The position numbers and the translations under genes are program-made. Below, piece after piece: positions 12,687 through 24,993 of a stretch of DNA of 64,000 nucleotides; the first letter of the stretch is position 1, and the number at the start of each line of letters is the position of its first letter. Under the pieces are notes generated by a model. That model ran no database searches. It was not told where the DNA came from and saw only the letters and a list, made by a program, of their open reading frames with translations. This DNA comes from Anisus vortex (taxonomy: Eukaryota > Mollusca > Gastropoda > Planorbidae): positions 40,348,498-40,412,497 of the forward strand of contig OX421492.1 of assembly GCA_949126835.1 (NCBI GenBank), read 5' to 3'.

Positions 12687-15600
12687 CTACATGTATTGGG
12701 CTCTAAAGACATAATTATGGAAGTCTTTGCGTGCAAAACTGAATAAGGACATGATGATGGTGCTGTCGTAACACAAAAGGCTAAATAAGCCAACAAAAAA
12801 AATCAAAACGTAAAATGCCTGGAGACAGAATGTGGTGGGGAATGTCCATAAAGTGAAAACTATTTGGATGGCATTGTCCGTGCGAATCTCTTTGTGTAGA
12901 TGCCCTTCTGCCTGGGTGTGAATTTCTCCAATGATCTGATCACGGTGAAGTTTCATGGATAAGGAAGGTTTTGGATCTAGGAGGGGAAAAAGTAACAGAC
13001 AAACCAGCAAATATAGATCTAGTGAAGAAACAAATGTGAAAAAAACCCCACTAAAATTAAGAAAGACTCCAAACCGTCTAGAAGGGACAAAAAGACGACA
13101 AAAGAATTTGAAGATCGTGCAAAAGGCTGAGTCATCAAGTGTGCGAAAAATGATGCATGATTTCCATTTAGCATGATGTCAGCTGCGCCAGACAAAGAGC
13201 GCTCTATGACTTCAAGAGTTATCAATACTCCGGCTCCCGCTGCTTTGACTGCTTAGGAAGTGGAGTCGGCTTCTACACCAAACGTGATCACTTCAACAGA
13301 ATCAGATATGGAGGACAAAGTGATCACACAGTAAGAGTAAGACTTTATGCAATCATTGACACAACTATGGAATACCCAACAGATACACGAATGTTTTGTA
13401 AGACACCTGTAACACCTGCGCTAGTCAGCTTGTCAGTCGGGTCCATACAGATTAATTTGAAATTTTCCCAAAAGCTGAAACTGTGCGTCATTTAAGAGTT
13501 GCTGTGTATTAAAAATAGTGAAACGTGGTTGTGAAATTGATACACTCTTCATGTTGTCTGATTCGCTCAGCCTGTTTTGGTCGCAACATCACTGAACCGG
13601 TATTAGTTATACGTCTCGATGGACATCTCAGTCGTGGAACAGCTAGTCACTAGTCTCGATGGACATCTCAGTCGTGGAACAGCTAGTCACTAGTCTCGCC
13701 CTCTACAAAATCACTCTCATGATCAAGCATGAGAGCCGAGTGCAGACCAGCCGTGGTCCAGCCGTGGTCCAGCCGATCATGTTGAGAACCAGGGAAAGAA
13801 CTGAACAAGCTCCTACTCTCGGAAGGCTCGCAACATGGTGTATGACCCTACCGTTCCCTCTAGCCAAAATTACTAAACCATAATGCCTTCTAAAGTTCTA
13901 ACATCAAAGCTTGCAAGCCAACAAAAAGCTCCTTCCCCACAAAGAACAATGCACTATATTTCAGTTAAGAACATGACATGTGCTTAAACACTCAATTCAC
14001 ATTTAAATAGAATAAACCTAACACATCGACCCAAGTGCAAATACTGCCACTACCCACAAGAAACTGTAGGCCACTTCCTACTTGAATGTCCTAATCTAAT
14101 CTACCTCATACACACAATACTCGCCCCTCAAAACACCATTACCAAAACACTAAAAAGCAATTCAGAACCACTAAAAAAGACATATAAAGGTGTTTGTCTG
14201 GCATTGACTGCAAGAGAACAGACTACTTTGCAGACTGACCTAGAAAAAGATTAATACAAATGATCGGTCAGATACATGAAGTGATCCAAAAACTAGTTGC
14301 AAAATTTTTGAAAAGAAAAGAGGAGAAAAATATTTTTTTAACGAAATTCCTGTTGTGTATTCTATTATATATATATTGGACCTGGTCTTTTAACAGCAGA
14401 AAGGAAATACTTAGAAAGGAATAGGGTGTTCTTAAAACGTATCATAGAGGTTGTTTTGTATTTGGGACAACAGAGACACGGTAAGTTAAAATGTTAAAAC
14501 GGAAATATTATCTGGAATCTTTAGAAATTCTCCATACATTTCTCTGGCAGTTCATCTAGTTTTTTTTAATATAAGAAAGAAAAACAATGTAGCCTAGTCC
14601 TATCGAAAGATTCGCGTTTATTCTATAAACGCTTTGTGATATTAGATGCGCATTCATGAAATCAGCAGTAGATCTAGATGCAATAAATGTGTTACAGAAA
14701 TGTTCAGCACTAATAGTTGCTCTGCAAAGAGTTGTGGTTGTTGAAAAAAAAACAACAACGTTACTTTTAGTCTAACAAAGCTGGCTGAGACACGGGGTAT
14801 TCTTGTAACACTTTATAGGCAATAATTCTTAGTTCTTCTATTAATTAGGAAAAAGTGTTAAAGTGGGGCCTTATTCTTAAAAGTTCGCTCCCTCTCTTGT
14901 CAAAACCTTACTAAGACACAGAAGCAAGAGTCGGTTATTTGTGTGGGTTTTCTTGTCTTTATTAAATCACTATAACAACTTTTAGCTCATTATATAGCAT
15001 GATTTATTCCAAACTATTACAATCATAGATTGTTTGCAAGCTTCAAGCGTAATAAACAACAACGGAATATATCATGCCTGACGCTATAAATAGGCCAGCT
15101 AGAAAATATTGCCAGTTCTTTAGAAAAGTTGGGTGCCAAATTGTCAGGAACGTCTGTGTTTATAAAAAGAAAACTAACAAATTGGCAGCACACGCATCTA
15201 TTTATATCACATCTCTTCCCAGTTTTTTCAAATAGACGTGCTTTTGGGTGTATTACTTAAAACTTGAATATTTGTAGCTAGGTCATGTTTTATCCTGGAA
15301 GTGGAATTGGATAGGTCGCACCCTAAGAATAGGGCATAGCTATCCAAACGCTAGGGTTGGAACCCACAGAGAACCAGGGAAAGTTGCACTGTATCACACA
15401 CAATATCTCACCTCACTGTAGTTCGCTCCATCCCACCACACTTCTCTCACTCTCTGTTCCTTCGCTATAACCTTTAAAATGAAACTATCTTAACTCTTTT
15501 GGGCAACTAGAAATTCATTCATAAGAATTAAGTGGAATCGTCTAAGCTCTAAACCTTATTCTCTGCCAATAATACCCCCTTCTCACACACACACACACAC

Positions 15601-18600
15601 AGACTCCCCGGCACATAGCTTCATATTCGCAGCTTTTTACCGCTAACACATAATAGAACAATGCTAATACAGGTCAAATGTTATCCACACAAATTAAGCC
15701 AATGTTGGCACACTAACCTCTTGTTTTTATCTGGCCACCTAAATGATTTATTAAAACACTGGCTGCGACCTGGTCAGCCAATCCCTCCACCCCCCTCTCT
15801 TTCTTCCCATTTCCTGCCTAAATCCTCCACTGTTCAGATCTTCTTATAGACGGAGGGATTGGGTCAGTGGGACAATTCTGGTCTCAGCGGTGATCTCGGC
15901 TTCGTTGTTTTCTTTCATTCCCCCCCCCCTTCAGCTATTGTAGAGTTATAGTTCTTAGAAGGGAAACTATTTAATTTATTTATACACTTGTATCATACAA
16001 ATCAAATTATAAACTATTTTAACGAAATACAACTTGACTGTCAGATTTTATGAAAGGAAAATAAGACGAGATGAACAATGATAAAAGGTATTAAAAAAAC
16101 TAAATTAAAAATATTTTCATCAGAATGTAAAGTGCATTAATCTAGTCTTTTCTCTTGACTTGGCCGAAAAAAAATCAACATAAATTTAATTATAAGGAAA
16201 CATCGTAATGTGTTGAAATAAACGTATTCTTTTAGTTTCATAATGTCACCTTTTTGTGTATAGGGGCCTTCGTATCCTTAAGTGTTTATTTGTAGGCCTA
16301 TAGAGGCCTAAATATCCTTAAGTGTTTATGTGTATAGGGGCCTTCGTGTCATTGATTGTTTATATGCATATGGGCCTAGGTATCCTTAAGTGTTTATGTC
16401 TATATGAGGCTTCGTATAATTAAGTGTTTATGTGTATCTCTTGTCTTTGTGGTGTCCTGGGTTTTGAGGCTGTGCTGGTCAGTGTACACTGTATATACGT
16501 TCGTGTACACTATATATGACAGTGTGTATCATGACAGGTTTGTCATGGTGTATGTCTCTAATGTGTGTACTGTCAGTGTGTGTCGGTTTAAGCCAGTTTG
16601 CGTTTCACTAAGTAAAAAGCTTTAGCCAAATACCTTCCTCGCTTTCTATTCTAAAAGAACTCCGATGTGGAAATCGATAACAATTAAGTAACGCCAGCTG
16701 ACTGTCATATTATCTTTGGAAATCACAGACCGTCGTTTATTATCTGCCTTTCTGGTGCACTTACGTCCCCTTTCATACTAAAATGAACAATAGTTATCCA
16801 CCATTTTCAGACCAATTATCTGGGTATCGTTTGGTATATCTTTAACTAACTATCCCCTTAACCTTTAACCTTTCAAATAAAAAATACCAGTTAATATTTT
16901 ATTGTATAATATTATTCTTCTTTTAAAGGGGAAGATAACAGTGTCATTATATATATATATCATATCTCTGGTTTTACTAAGTCCAGTCTTGTATTTTGAT
17001 AAAATGTTTGAAAAAAAATGATATGTTCAATAAGTAGATGGCTTTTCAGACTAACATTGTTTTGTAATAAAGCTGCTCAGTTCCTGTACATATTTTTTAA
17101 TCAAAACAACAACAAATAAATAATCAATGTTTGTATAAAGCTTAATGTAATATTTGATTTATGTTTATTGGGCTACTTCGTCAGCATTAGAATTTCAGGA
17201 TAATTTACTCTTTTATTTATAGCATTATCCTTAATTAATTCGTATTAGTATAACTATTATTAGGCCTATTATCTTTTTTAATTTATTCAAGAAAAAAAAA
17301 TTGGAAAGGTCAAGAAGAGAATGGGCGACTTCAGGCATTATAAGAATGTTGTAGGGCGGTATAGTCCTATACCCCCGGTATATGTATTATAGTTATATAT
17401 AGCTTTCTATTTCTACATGTGTGTAATTCTTGAGGGATCTATCATCTCCTACCAAGCCCATCACCAGGTGGTGAATAGAGTAATGACCTTTAGATATAAG
17501 GGTTAGCCGTGAATACTGAAAAGCGGCCGTGGACCAACTGGTTTAGGTTACTATCATGGAGGATGAGGTGAGATTTCTTGTGGTAAGGGTATTCTTTAAA
17601 AAAACAAAGGCCTCATAAATCCAAAGAAATGACTTCAAAATGTGAATCCTGCAGATGAGGCTGTTAGAGTAGCATCTATGTAGGAGAGAAAACTCTAGAA
17701 ACGATGACAGACCCGGTTCAGGCCGGTTCTAGCCTGTCGCCGACCGATCCATGGCGCCCAGCAGAAGTTTTAGGCCTGGTGGACGTAAAAATCTTCTATC
17801 TTCTATCTTCTAGAAGGAACGTCTGTAAACTTATAAGATACTGTTTGCCTTAAAGTGCAGTCCATCTTGGTTGACAAAGGCTATGAAAGCACATCCAGAA
17901 AAAAAAGCAGACTGTAGCCGGAGACAACGGATCGATTGGCGCAAAACATGTTGGCACTCAAACCTCTAAACTGATAATATTTAATTTATGTAGGCTAATT
18001 TGACATGTTTAAACAAACAATCTTCTTTATGTCATTGACTATCTTGTTATTATTTTTATGCCATACAGTTAGTATATTATATATAAACATATTATTATAC
18101 GTTGTCACGACGCGATACCGCTAGTCTACGTCAAACAAATTTTTTTAATTAAGTAATCGACTATTATACTACCAATATCTTTTTATTTCCCCTGATTCTG
18201 TTACTTTTGTGTCTATACTGTAGTGATTATAAAACAAAAGAATGTATGGGGACTTAAACTGTTAATAATTTTAAAACTTCGCATAACTGTTTTACTGGGA
18301 AACATAGGCTAGGACTCAGTTCCAACAATCCCCCAACAAACACTACACCCATGGGTGACCATGACCTTTACATAAACTAACATTCTAAACAAACCAATAA
18401 AACAATCATTAATTATGTCTTTGTGTAAACAGTGGAAAGTGCATTTCACTGTTTCATAACACAACTGAAAAATAAAATAAAAAACAACGCACAACACAAC
18501 GTATTAAAATAGTTTCATTTAACACGGAGATATTTGTTTTCACCAGCACATGTAGCCTATGTAGGCCTACTATGTACTTCCTAGACACTCCCCCCCCCCC

Positions 18601-18929
18601 TCCCAAGACACTCCCCAACTAGACGACTAGATAGCCTACTCCCCCTTGTCACAAAACACGAACCTATGTCATGTATTTTACTATACACCGTAAATCAAGC
18701 AACGTGACGGGAAAGTTAAAAATGTTGTTCTCGAAATCACTGACCCGTGACGAGTAGTTGTCTAATGACCCCGCGAGTGTGTGTGTGTGAGGGGGGGGGG
18801 GGTAGATAGGTAAAGCTGAATGACATCAACAATAACAAAGAGAGACTTACCAATATCTGCATCACGTGTCACAACAAAGCCAATGACGAACAAGATAAAC
18901 CAAACGCTACAGTTCATGAATGACATCAT
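12687..18929 (-). CDS. candidate two-exon secreted or membrane protein, unknown family
   Basis: Inferred gene of 122 aa. Exon 1 (18929-18851) begins with ATG directly after an in-frame TGA and encodes a signal-peptide-like start (MMSFMNC, then hydrophobic VWFILFVIGFVV, then TRDADI). It ends one base into a codon at a consensus donor GTAAGT (18850-18845). Exon 2 (12976-12687) follows a strong acceptor (tttttcccctcctag), enters in the matching phase, stays open for 95 codons to TAG and contains a long hydrophobic stretch (TFCLQAFYVLIFFVGLFSLL). Exon 1 is preceded by CpG-rich sequence at 19,190-19,400. I recognise no family. Weak points: the intron is 5.9 kb, other exons may intervene, no AATAAA was seen downstream, and exon 2 could be chance. 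Confidence 0.35.
13613..13698. repeat. 40-bp tandem duplication
   Basis: Two near-identical copies starting gtctcgatggacatctcagt at 13613 and 13653. Confidence 0.92.
13988..14254 (+). pseudogene. LINE C-terminal zinc-knuckle fragment
   Basis: One open frame ending at TAA (14252-14254) encodes HRPKCKYCHYPQETVGHF followed by LLECP. This is the C-x2-C-x8-H-x4-C knuckle found at the C-terminus of many Jockey/I-type LINE proteins after RNase H. A stop at 13985 cuts it off upstream and no reverse transcriptase is next to it. It could be the missing tail of the family at 62,559-64,000. Sequence at 13,200-13,420 contains ESASTPNVITSTESDMEDKV between stops and may be another decayed retroelement piece; that is a guess. 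Confidence 0.6.
14255..16254. other. intergenic, nothing recognised
   Basis: Unique AT-rich sequence. It holds only a short (CA)n run near 15,585-15,600, C runs near 15,920-15,930 and spurious short ORFs. Confidence 0.5.
16255..16440. repeat. degenerate tandem repeat of about 42 bp
   Basis: Four to five diverged copies of a block with tatccttaagtgtttatgtg preceded by a ggcct-containing stretch. Confidence 0.8.
16441..18850. other. candidate intron or intergenic; possible LINE 3' scrap
   Basis: No exon recognised. At about 17,800-17,860 the string agaaggaacgtctgtaaact resembles the 3' end of the LINE family at 46,545-46,860 (agaaggagcgtctgtaatat), so a small 3' fragment is likely. (TA)n and C/G homopolymers (18,591-18,603; 18,790-18,801) are the only other landmarks. 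Confidence 0.45.
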
Positions 18930-19189
18930 TCAATGTTAGAAACGTTCACTTTGTTTGGTTACAATAGAGAAAAAACACATAGTGAGGTGGGCGATTGGGC
19001 CGTAAGATTTGACTCACTGAACTGACTTGCTCAACTGGGAAAAATTTAATGAATCGATTAGTCAAAAAATAGATCACACGTGTCGGGACGGTACATACGG
19101 GAAATCCAAAGTTGTAAGAATAACAGCTGATGTAAAGAAGTAAATCAATTCAAAAAGGAGGCCAGTGGAACAACTGGTCAGTGTAGAAC

Positions 19190-19400
19190 TAGTCTTTCAC
19201 CTCGCGGGTTACGTTCCTTGAATGGCACGCGCGTTACTTGAAAGCGTCGCTTGTTGTTTAGACTGGGGGGCCGAATCTTTGTGTCGATGTGCCGAGCTAG
19301 CGTCACGCGTGGGAGGGGGGAGGGCGAGGGGGCTTACAGCTGCTGCTTGGCCGGGTTAGCGTTCACGCGCTGCTTAACCACCGTGGCGTCCACACACACA
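19190..19400 (-). promoter_or_regulatory. CpG-rich patch, possible promoter
   Basis: A local rise in C+G and CpG (ctcgcgggttacg, cacgcgcgttac, gcgtcacgcgtggg) inside a very AT-rich window, 260-470 bp upstream of the signal-peptide exon at 18,929 on the minus strand. No TATA box identified. Promoter function is inferred from composition and position. Confidence 0.3.
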
Positions 19401-19930
19401 CGCGCCTTACTATGTGGTAGTTGTATGTCAATGTGTGTGTATGCCTGTAGGCTCTGCGTGAGTGTATGTGTGTGTAAATGCGTGAGTGTATGTGTGTAGG
19501 CCTATATGTATGTGTGAGGGTGTGAGTGATAAAACATATAAATCTAATAATTAAAAAAATATATATTATAGAGGAAATAACTAACGCAAAAGTATATGAT
19601 GAGAAACCATGATTATTAAATGAGCTTCTGTAAAATTCAATTCGATTAGAAGAAGAAATGTGTGTGTGTGTGCGCCTGTGTGTGAGAGAGAGAGACGGGG
19701 GAGAGAGAGAGGGAGAGACAATAGAAATGTAGTCAAAATAGAGAATTAGACATTGTAATAGAAGGGGTGAGTTAGGGGAGGGACAATGAGAGAGAGAGAG
19801 AGAGAAAGAAGGAGAGAGAAAGAGAGAAGACATAGACATAGTCAAGAGAGAGAAAAGTAGACAATGAAAGAGAGGGGGGTGAGGCGGTGAGGTGGAAGTT
19901 ACAATGATAAAGAGAAAGAGAGAGACAGTA
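19400..19930. repeat. GT- and GA-rich microsatellite cluster
   Basis: Interrupted (GT)n at about 19,430-19,530 and 19,660-19,685, then (GA)n-rich sequence from 19,685 to 19,930. A 224-codon minus-strand frame here is only Ser/Thr/His low complexity. Confidence 0.9.
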
Positions 19931-20261
19931 AGGCCATTGACAATATCCATTGAGAACATGTTACCTGATACGTGATACTTAAAGACCATATTATAATCCT
20001 TCCCACAAACTAGTGAATGTTGTGGCGATTTCATCAAACACGGGACATTGTTTTTCTTATCAATCTGTTAGAGATAGGCGTTGTTATGTTTTATTTCAAC
20101 AGAAAAGAAAAGTCAGTTATATGGTAACGTTTGTACAGATGTAACAACCATAGGTGGGCCAAACACTGGGACCTATAACCACGCGCTGTTTACATTAATC
20201 AAGAAAATATAAACACGACTTGTAAACATATTGATATTATTATGTAGTAACAAGCTACATT

Positions 20262-20690
20262 GCCCGGCGTTGCCCGGGTGAAAAAAAAAGGACTGTCTGG
20301 GGTGCAGATAACAAATTTATAAACTACACTTACTGAATACGCTTAGGAAAGTAAATAAATATTGTAATAGGGTAAAAAAAATAGTCCAATATTTTTATTT
20401 AACAAAATCTATATTGCCTATAGATTTACAATGTCTTTTGTTTTTAAAAGTTTGAAAAATTAATTGTCGAAAAAAAAAAGTATAGTCTAACTGGAGAATC
20501 GAGCCCTGGTCGCCCGTATAGCAGTCCACTACGTTTACCACTGAGCTATCGAAGACACATGTCCGATTTGAAAAATTATTAGACGGTATATTGGGCTAGG
20601 CCTAGATAGGTCAGTGACACACGTGTTTTCAAATTGACCAATGGGGATCCTCGCGGGGCTTAACACTGTCTTTTTATATATATAGATGTA
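20262..20690 (-). mobile_element. SINE-like repeat containing a tRNA-like segment
   Basis: The plus-strand edge reads attgcccggcgttgcccggg followed by an A run; the other edge has tatatatatagatg. On the minus strand at about 20,555-20,490 there is a tRNA-like segment: gatagctcagtggtaaacg (A box) and cagggctcgattctcc (B box), about 34 bp apart. The anticodon arm pairs poorly, so I call it tRNA-derived repeat sequence and not a functional tRNA gene. Confidence 0.5.
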
Positions 20691-20692
20691 CC

Positions 20693-20945
20693 CTTTGGAC
20701 CCATTTGATCATATGGCCAGAAGGCAGCGTTCACCAGTTTCAGTGGCCACGGCATACGAGGGGATGTATGGCCAGCACAATGCCCAGCCGCCTTTACCTT
20801 ACCCCAACTAATGGCAGGTACCCATCAGTGTTGGGTAGACTCAGGGACACCATTCAGTCCAGGGAACAAATCCAAGCCATCAACAGGATTCGAACCCAGG
20901 ACCTTCAGTACGCTAGTCGAACGCGCTACCGTGCCTCGTAGAAGA
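20693..20945 (-). mobile_element. tRNA-derived SINE
   Basis: On the minus strand it starts cgaggcacggtagcgcgttc (A-box-like) and contains cctgggttcgaatcctgttg (a good B box, GGTTCGAATCC), then a non-tRNA body. Relatives at 25,930-26,115 (-), 39,860-40,060 (+) and 52,554-52,740 (+) share the head and the GGCAGGTA / GCTGGCCACACAA parts. SINEs depend on a partner LINE for mobility; which one is unknown here. Confidence 0.75.
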
Positions 20946-21141
20946 GGCAATAATTTACCTGAAATTGTAACCCTTTCCTAGTAATTTTTTTTTTACGATT
21001 AACAAAATATTGTGAGACATCTGTGATTGTAAAAAAAACTATTTCATTAGTTGGCCTATACGTGTTGTATCATTACAAAACCCCCTGACCGTTTAGAGGT
21101 AGCCTTTAGAGTTTACGGTATATAGAACCCGTGATCAATTT

Positions 21142-21849
21142 AATAGCCTACATTTTAGAAAATAGCCTACATGTTATAAAATAGCCTACATGTTATAAAA
21201 TAGCCTACATGTTATAAAATAGCCTACATGTTATAAAATAGCCTACATGTTATAAAATAGCATACATGTTATAAAATAGCCTACATGTTATAAAATAGCC
21301 TACATGTTATAAAATAGCCTACATGTTATAAAATAGCCTACATGTTATAAAATAGCTTACATGTTATAAAATAGCCTACATGTTATAAAATAGCCTACAT
21401 GTTATAAAATAAATAGCCTACATGTTATAAAATAAATAGCCTACATGTTATAAAATAGCCTACATGTTATAAAATAGCCTACATGTTATAAAAAAGCTTA
21501 CATGTTATAAAATAGCCTACATGTTATAAAATAGCCTATATGTTATAAAATAGCCTGTATGTTATAAAATAGCTTACATGTTATAAAATAGCATACATGT
21601 TATAAAATAGCCTAAATGTTATAAAATAGCCTATATGTTATAAAATAGTCTACATGTTATAAAATAGCCTACATGTTATAAAATAGCCTACATGTTATAA
21701 AATAGTCTACATGTTATAAAATAGCCTACATGTTATAAAATAGCCTACATGTTATAAAATAGCCTACATGTTATAAAAAAGCCTACATGTTATAAAATAG
21801 CCTACATGTTATGAAATAGCCTACATGTTATAAAATAGCCTACATGTTA
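21142..21849. repeat. 19-bp minisatellite, about 37 copies
   Basis: Head-to-tail ataaaatagcctacatgtt units with scattered single-base variants (cttac, catac, gtctac). Two adjacent copies at about 21,405-21,440 carry an extra aaat, giving 23-bp units. Confidence 0.97.
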
Positions 21850-23419
21850 GCAATAGGAAGATGCTTATAAATTCAGTTAAACGCGTCGTAGTATTTTTTT
21901 CTTCCAGAAGATGTATCCATGTAGGCCTACCGGTGAAAAATAGGCTGACAATTTCCGATAGATGTGAAGAAATACGGTAACTTTTTCAAAGAAGGTTTGG
22001 CGGGGTGTAATTCGCCTGTTGTGGCGAATGCTGTTTTCTATAAACTGTCAGATTATCGCCCCTAGTGTAAGGTTACGTCTCGTGCCTTTTCCAAACTCCC
22101 GCGTCTGCAGTCAATCAATAGTAGGCCCTATTCAAAGTACGGGCGAAGGTTTATTTACTTCATGACTGATAGAACTGTACAAACTGGCAACTTTTAAGTT
22201 GGCTTCACAGACTTACAACCGCACAAAAAAAAATAAAAAAATTGTGGAGAATAAAATGTGGAGAGGGATAAAAATGATGAGTAACAAATTTAGGCCTGCA
22301 CGTAAATAATCTGAAGGGGAAGTACATATACGACGTCATGCAATATTTAGGGGTGCAGATGTCCACATTTGACAGTTTTTGTAACGGGGTGATGTCATCA
22401 TTATACGCTACCAATATGATATACCTATATGACTCATACGCTCCTTCTATTCTGAAGATTTTTTTTACGCCAAAATAATTTGGCCGTGGTTTGAATTTAC
22501 AGTCTTGCATTTTGATGCGGATTAAATTTGAAATTATGTTTATTTGTTGGTCTTCCTGTCTGCTATCATAATTGGTTTTATTGTGGGTTTTAAAAATGGG
22601 TGACACGTGTGTGTGGTCACGCCTAGTTCTGTGTATGCATGTTCAGTAGTAGTGGCAAGTGAAAGGGCTGGAGATTTAAGCCCTCCCCATTTTCTCGTCA
22701 ATTGTAAATTGGGGGCTGTGAACGAAAGAAAAGTCAATTTAAAATCATTAATTAATTTAATTAAATTGCGCTGCTATTTGTGCGCGTGGCTAATTATAAA
22801 TAATCTAGGCCTATTCCCCACTTGACCTCACTTCCTGTCATTCCATCGAGTTTAAACTTGACACATAGTTGCCGATTACAACAAATTATCAGCTCCTCTC
22901 CCCCCCCCCCTAAAAAATCATCTTTATTCCTGTTGTTGTTTTTTCAATGGGAAATAAAAAAGAAAATAATTTAGGGATAAATTCAAAAGTTTTGACCAAA
23001 ACCGAGAGACTAGCCCTAATAAAAATGCTTCGGATATATTAACTGATTTATAAGACAACTTTTTATCTTCCTTACTCATGCAATAAAAAAAAACAAAAAA
23101 TAAAACTACAAGGGGCACTTTTGGGCGGCCATTGCCCTCCCAAAGCACCTCTCCGTGTCGTAAGTGTCGTACTGGTCTACATGACAAGAACATGACAGTT
23201 AAACTTTAGAATTAAGGGCAGCTGGTTTATCTGAGGTAAAAAAAAATAGGTTTAGTAAAGTATCTCCGCCAGACCAATTAGATCTGGAGTGTGTCTTTTC
23301 ACCCACAAAAAGTTCCAACTGTTACAAGTATTTAAGAAATAGAGACAAATAATTACAAACTAAACCACTTCATTATTCATGGTAAACACCCAACCCAAAC
23401 GAAAAATGCAAAGTATTCA
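21850..23419. other. intergenic, nothing recognised
   Basis: A 133-codon minus-strand frame at 22,205-22,606 shows no domain and no splice context. Homopolymer C and T runs near 22,900-22,950. No transposon ends found. Confidence 0.45.
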
Positions 23420-24006
23420 AATAGGAGTAATAAAATAGGCCTTATAAATGATAAGTTAACCTGAAATTCACATATTGATGAAGTAACAGAAAAAATCTAA
23501 CAAAAAATTAGGTTTCATAAAGATGAACTTTTACAAATGTAATAAGAACATAAAACTAAAAGGCTATCACACATTTATTAAACCTATACTATAATAATAG
23601 GGCCCATGCATCGTAAAGAAAAATTTAAAATTTAAAATAAATTCAGAAAAGAGCTGCATGATTCATTACTAGTGAATATTGACAACTGACAAGAGTGACA
23701 CTAAAAGTTAAATCACTAAACCTAGAAAAACTAGAGGACAGAAGGACAAATAGTAAAGCAGTAATAATACAAAAGGCAGTTAATTCTAATTTAGAAATTC
23801 AACACGAAGACAATCTGTCACAATACTCAGAGAAATATAGGCTTAAGGACTTGGCTTAAGGACAAAAACACTTTCCTTATCTCTAACGTGAGAACAAATA
23901 ATAATAATAATAATAATGGTGCTTGTATAGCGCATATCCCGTTGATGGCAGTTCTATGCGCTGACAACAGTTACATAGTACAGACAACGAACAACAGACG
24001 AAAATG

Positions 24007-24993
24007 CAGTGGCGTAGCTAGGGTCATCTGCGCCCGGGGACATGACACAAAGTCTGCGCCCCATTTCGGGTCTGGGGGCTCATTGAGCCCCCAAGAAAAT
24101 TTTGAAATTTTACGGTTTATATGATTCATTTTCGAAGCATCTGGTATTTTAATGAAATAGAATACAGACTAATAGGCCTACGTCTCTATACGATTGTTAA
24201 CAATTTATTTGAAAAAAAAATTCTACTAATTATACATGACTGGAATAGACATAGGGCCTAGTCTACGACACATTGATCTGCGCTTGATTTGACTGTCACA
24301 AAGTCGTCAACCACGTTGTCAAAATTAATATTCTCAAATGTTTCTCTTTCGATGCTAAGGGGTGCAAGATCACTCAGACCAGGGGTCGGCAACCTTTTGC
24401 TAATTGTGTGCCAAACTAGAATTTCTAAACCGTTCAGCGTGCCAACAGCCTAAAAGTCAACCTGCTTTATTATAGGCCTACTTGTTTTTTTTTTTTATAT
24501 AAGACAATTTAACTCCGTAGCAAGACCAAGGCCAAAAGCAAAGGAAAGTTATGAAAAAAAGACGGTAAAGCGTTTTATATTTAATAATAATAATTAACGC
24601 TTTTTTGATTATCAACCCTTTTATTTGCATTTATACCAAAAAAAAAATATTACCAAACTTTTACATTTTTGGTAATGATTTTGTAATCATTATCATTTGG
24701 TTGACCAGATAAGGATCTAGCAACTGATAAATTGATGATAGTTTATTTTTAGTGGAAAAAAAGTATTGTAGAGCGGAATTCATATGTAAAAATCATACAA
24801 ACTGGGTAGTTAATGTAATGTTAAAAAAATTTGCATGAAATGTTTTAGCCATCTTGATCTAATATTTATATATATAAATTTTAAACTACATTTTACAATT
24901 TGGTCATTATAACGTTATACGTTGTAGGCCATTTAACGTGGCGCCCGGGGACATATGTCCCCCCCCCCCTGCCACTCCCTAGCTACGCCACTG
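24007..24993. mobile_element. hAT-type non-autonomous element with 8-bp target duplication
   Basis: Ends cagtggcgtagctaggg and ccctagctacgccactg form a perfect 17-bp inverted repeat. Flanks are cgaaaatg (23,999-24,006) and cgagaatg (24,994-25,001): an 8-bp duplication with one mismatch, the hallmark of hAT insertion. The interior has no transposase. At 24,380 it contains the left end of another hAT family (caggggtcggcaacctttt plus about 480 bp similar to 10,477 onward) without the matching right end. Confidence 0.88.
24380..24860 (+). mobile_element. left-end fragment of the caggggtcggcaacc hAT family, nested
   Basis: Shares with 10,477-10,960 the start caggggtcggcaacctttt, gtgccaaact, cgtgccaacagcc, the agaccaag/gccaaaag segment and the ttatcatttgg stretch. 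The reciprocal right end is absent, so it is a deletion derivative or was carried inside the outer element. Confidence 0.65.

Noticed and set aside
12955..13176. 73-codon basic plus-strand ORF
   Set aside because: Lys/Arg-rich, overlaps the antisense candidate exon and has no recognisable domain.
19363..20037. 224-codon minus-strand ORF
   Set aside because: Low-complexity Ser/Leu/His/Thr sequence from GA and GT microsatellites; no splice or domain evidence.
20490..20555. A functional tRNA gene
   Set aside because: A and B boxes are good but the anticodon and acceptor stems pair poorly and it sits in a repeat; treated as SINE-derived.
22205..22606. 133-codon minus-strand ORF
   Set aside because: No recognisable motif, no neighbouring exon-like sequence and no clear start context; not enough to call a gene.
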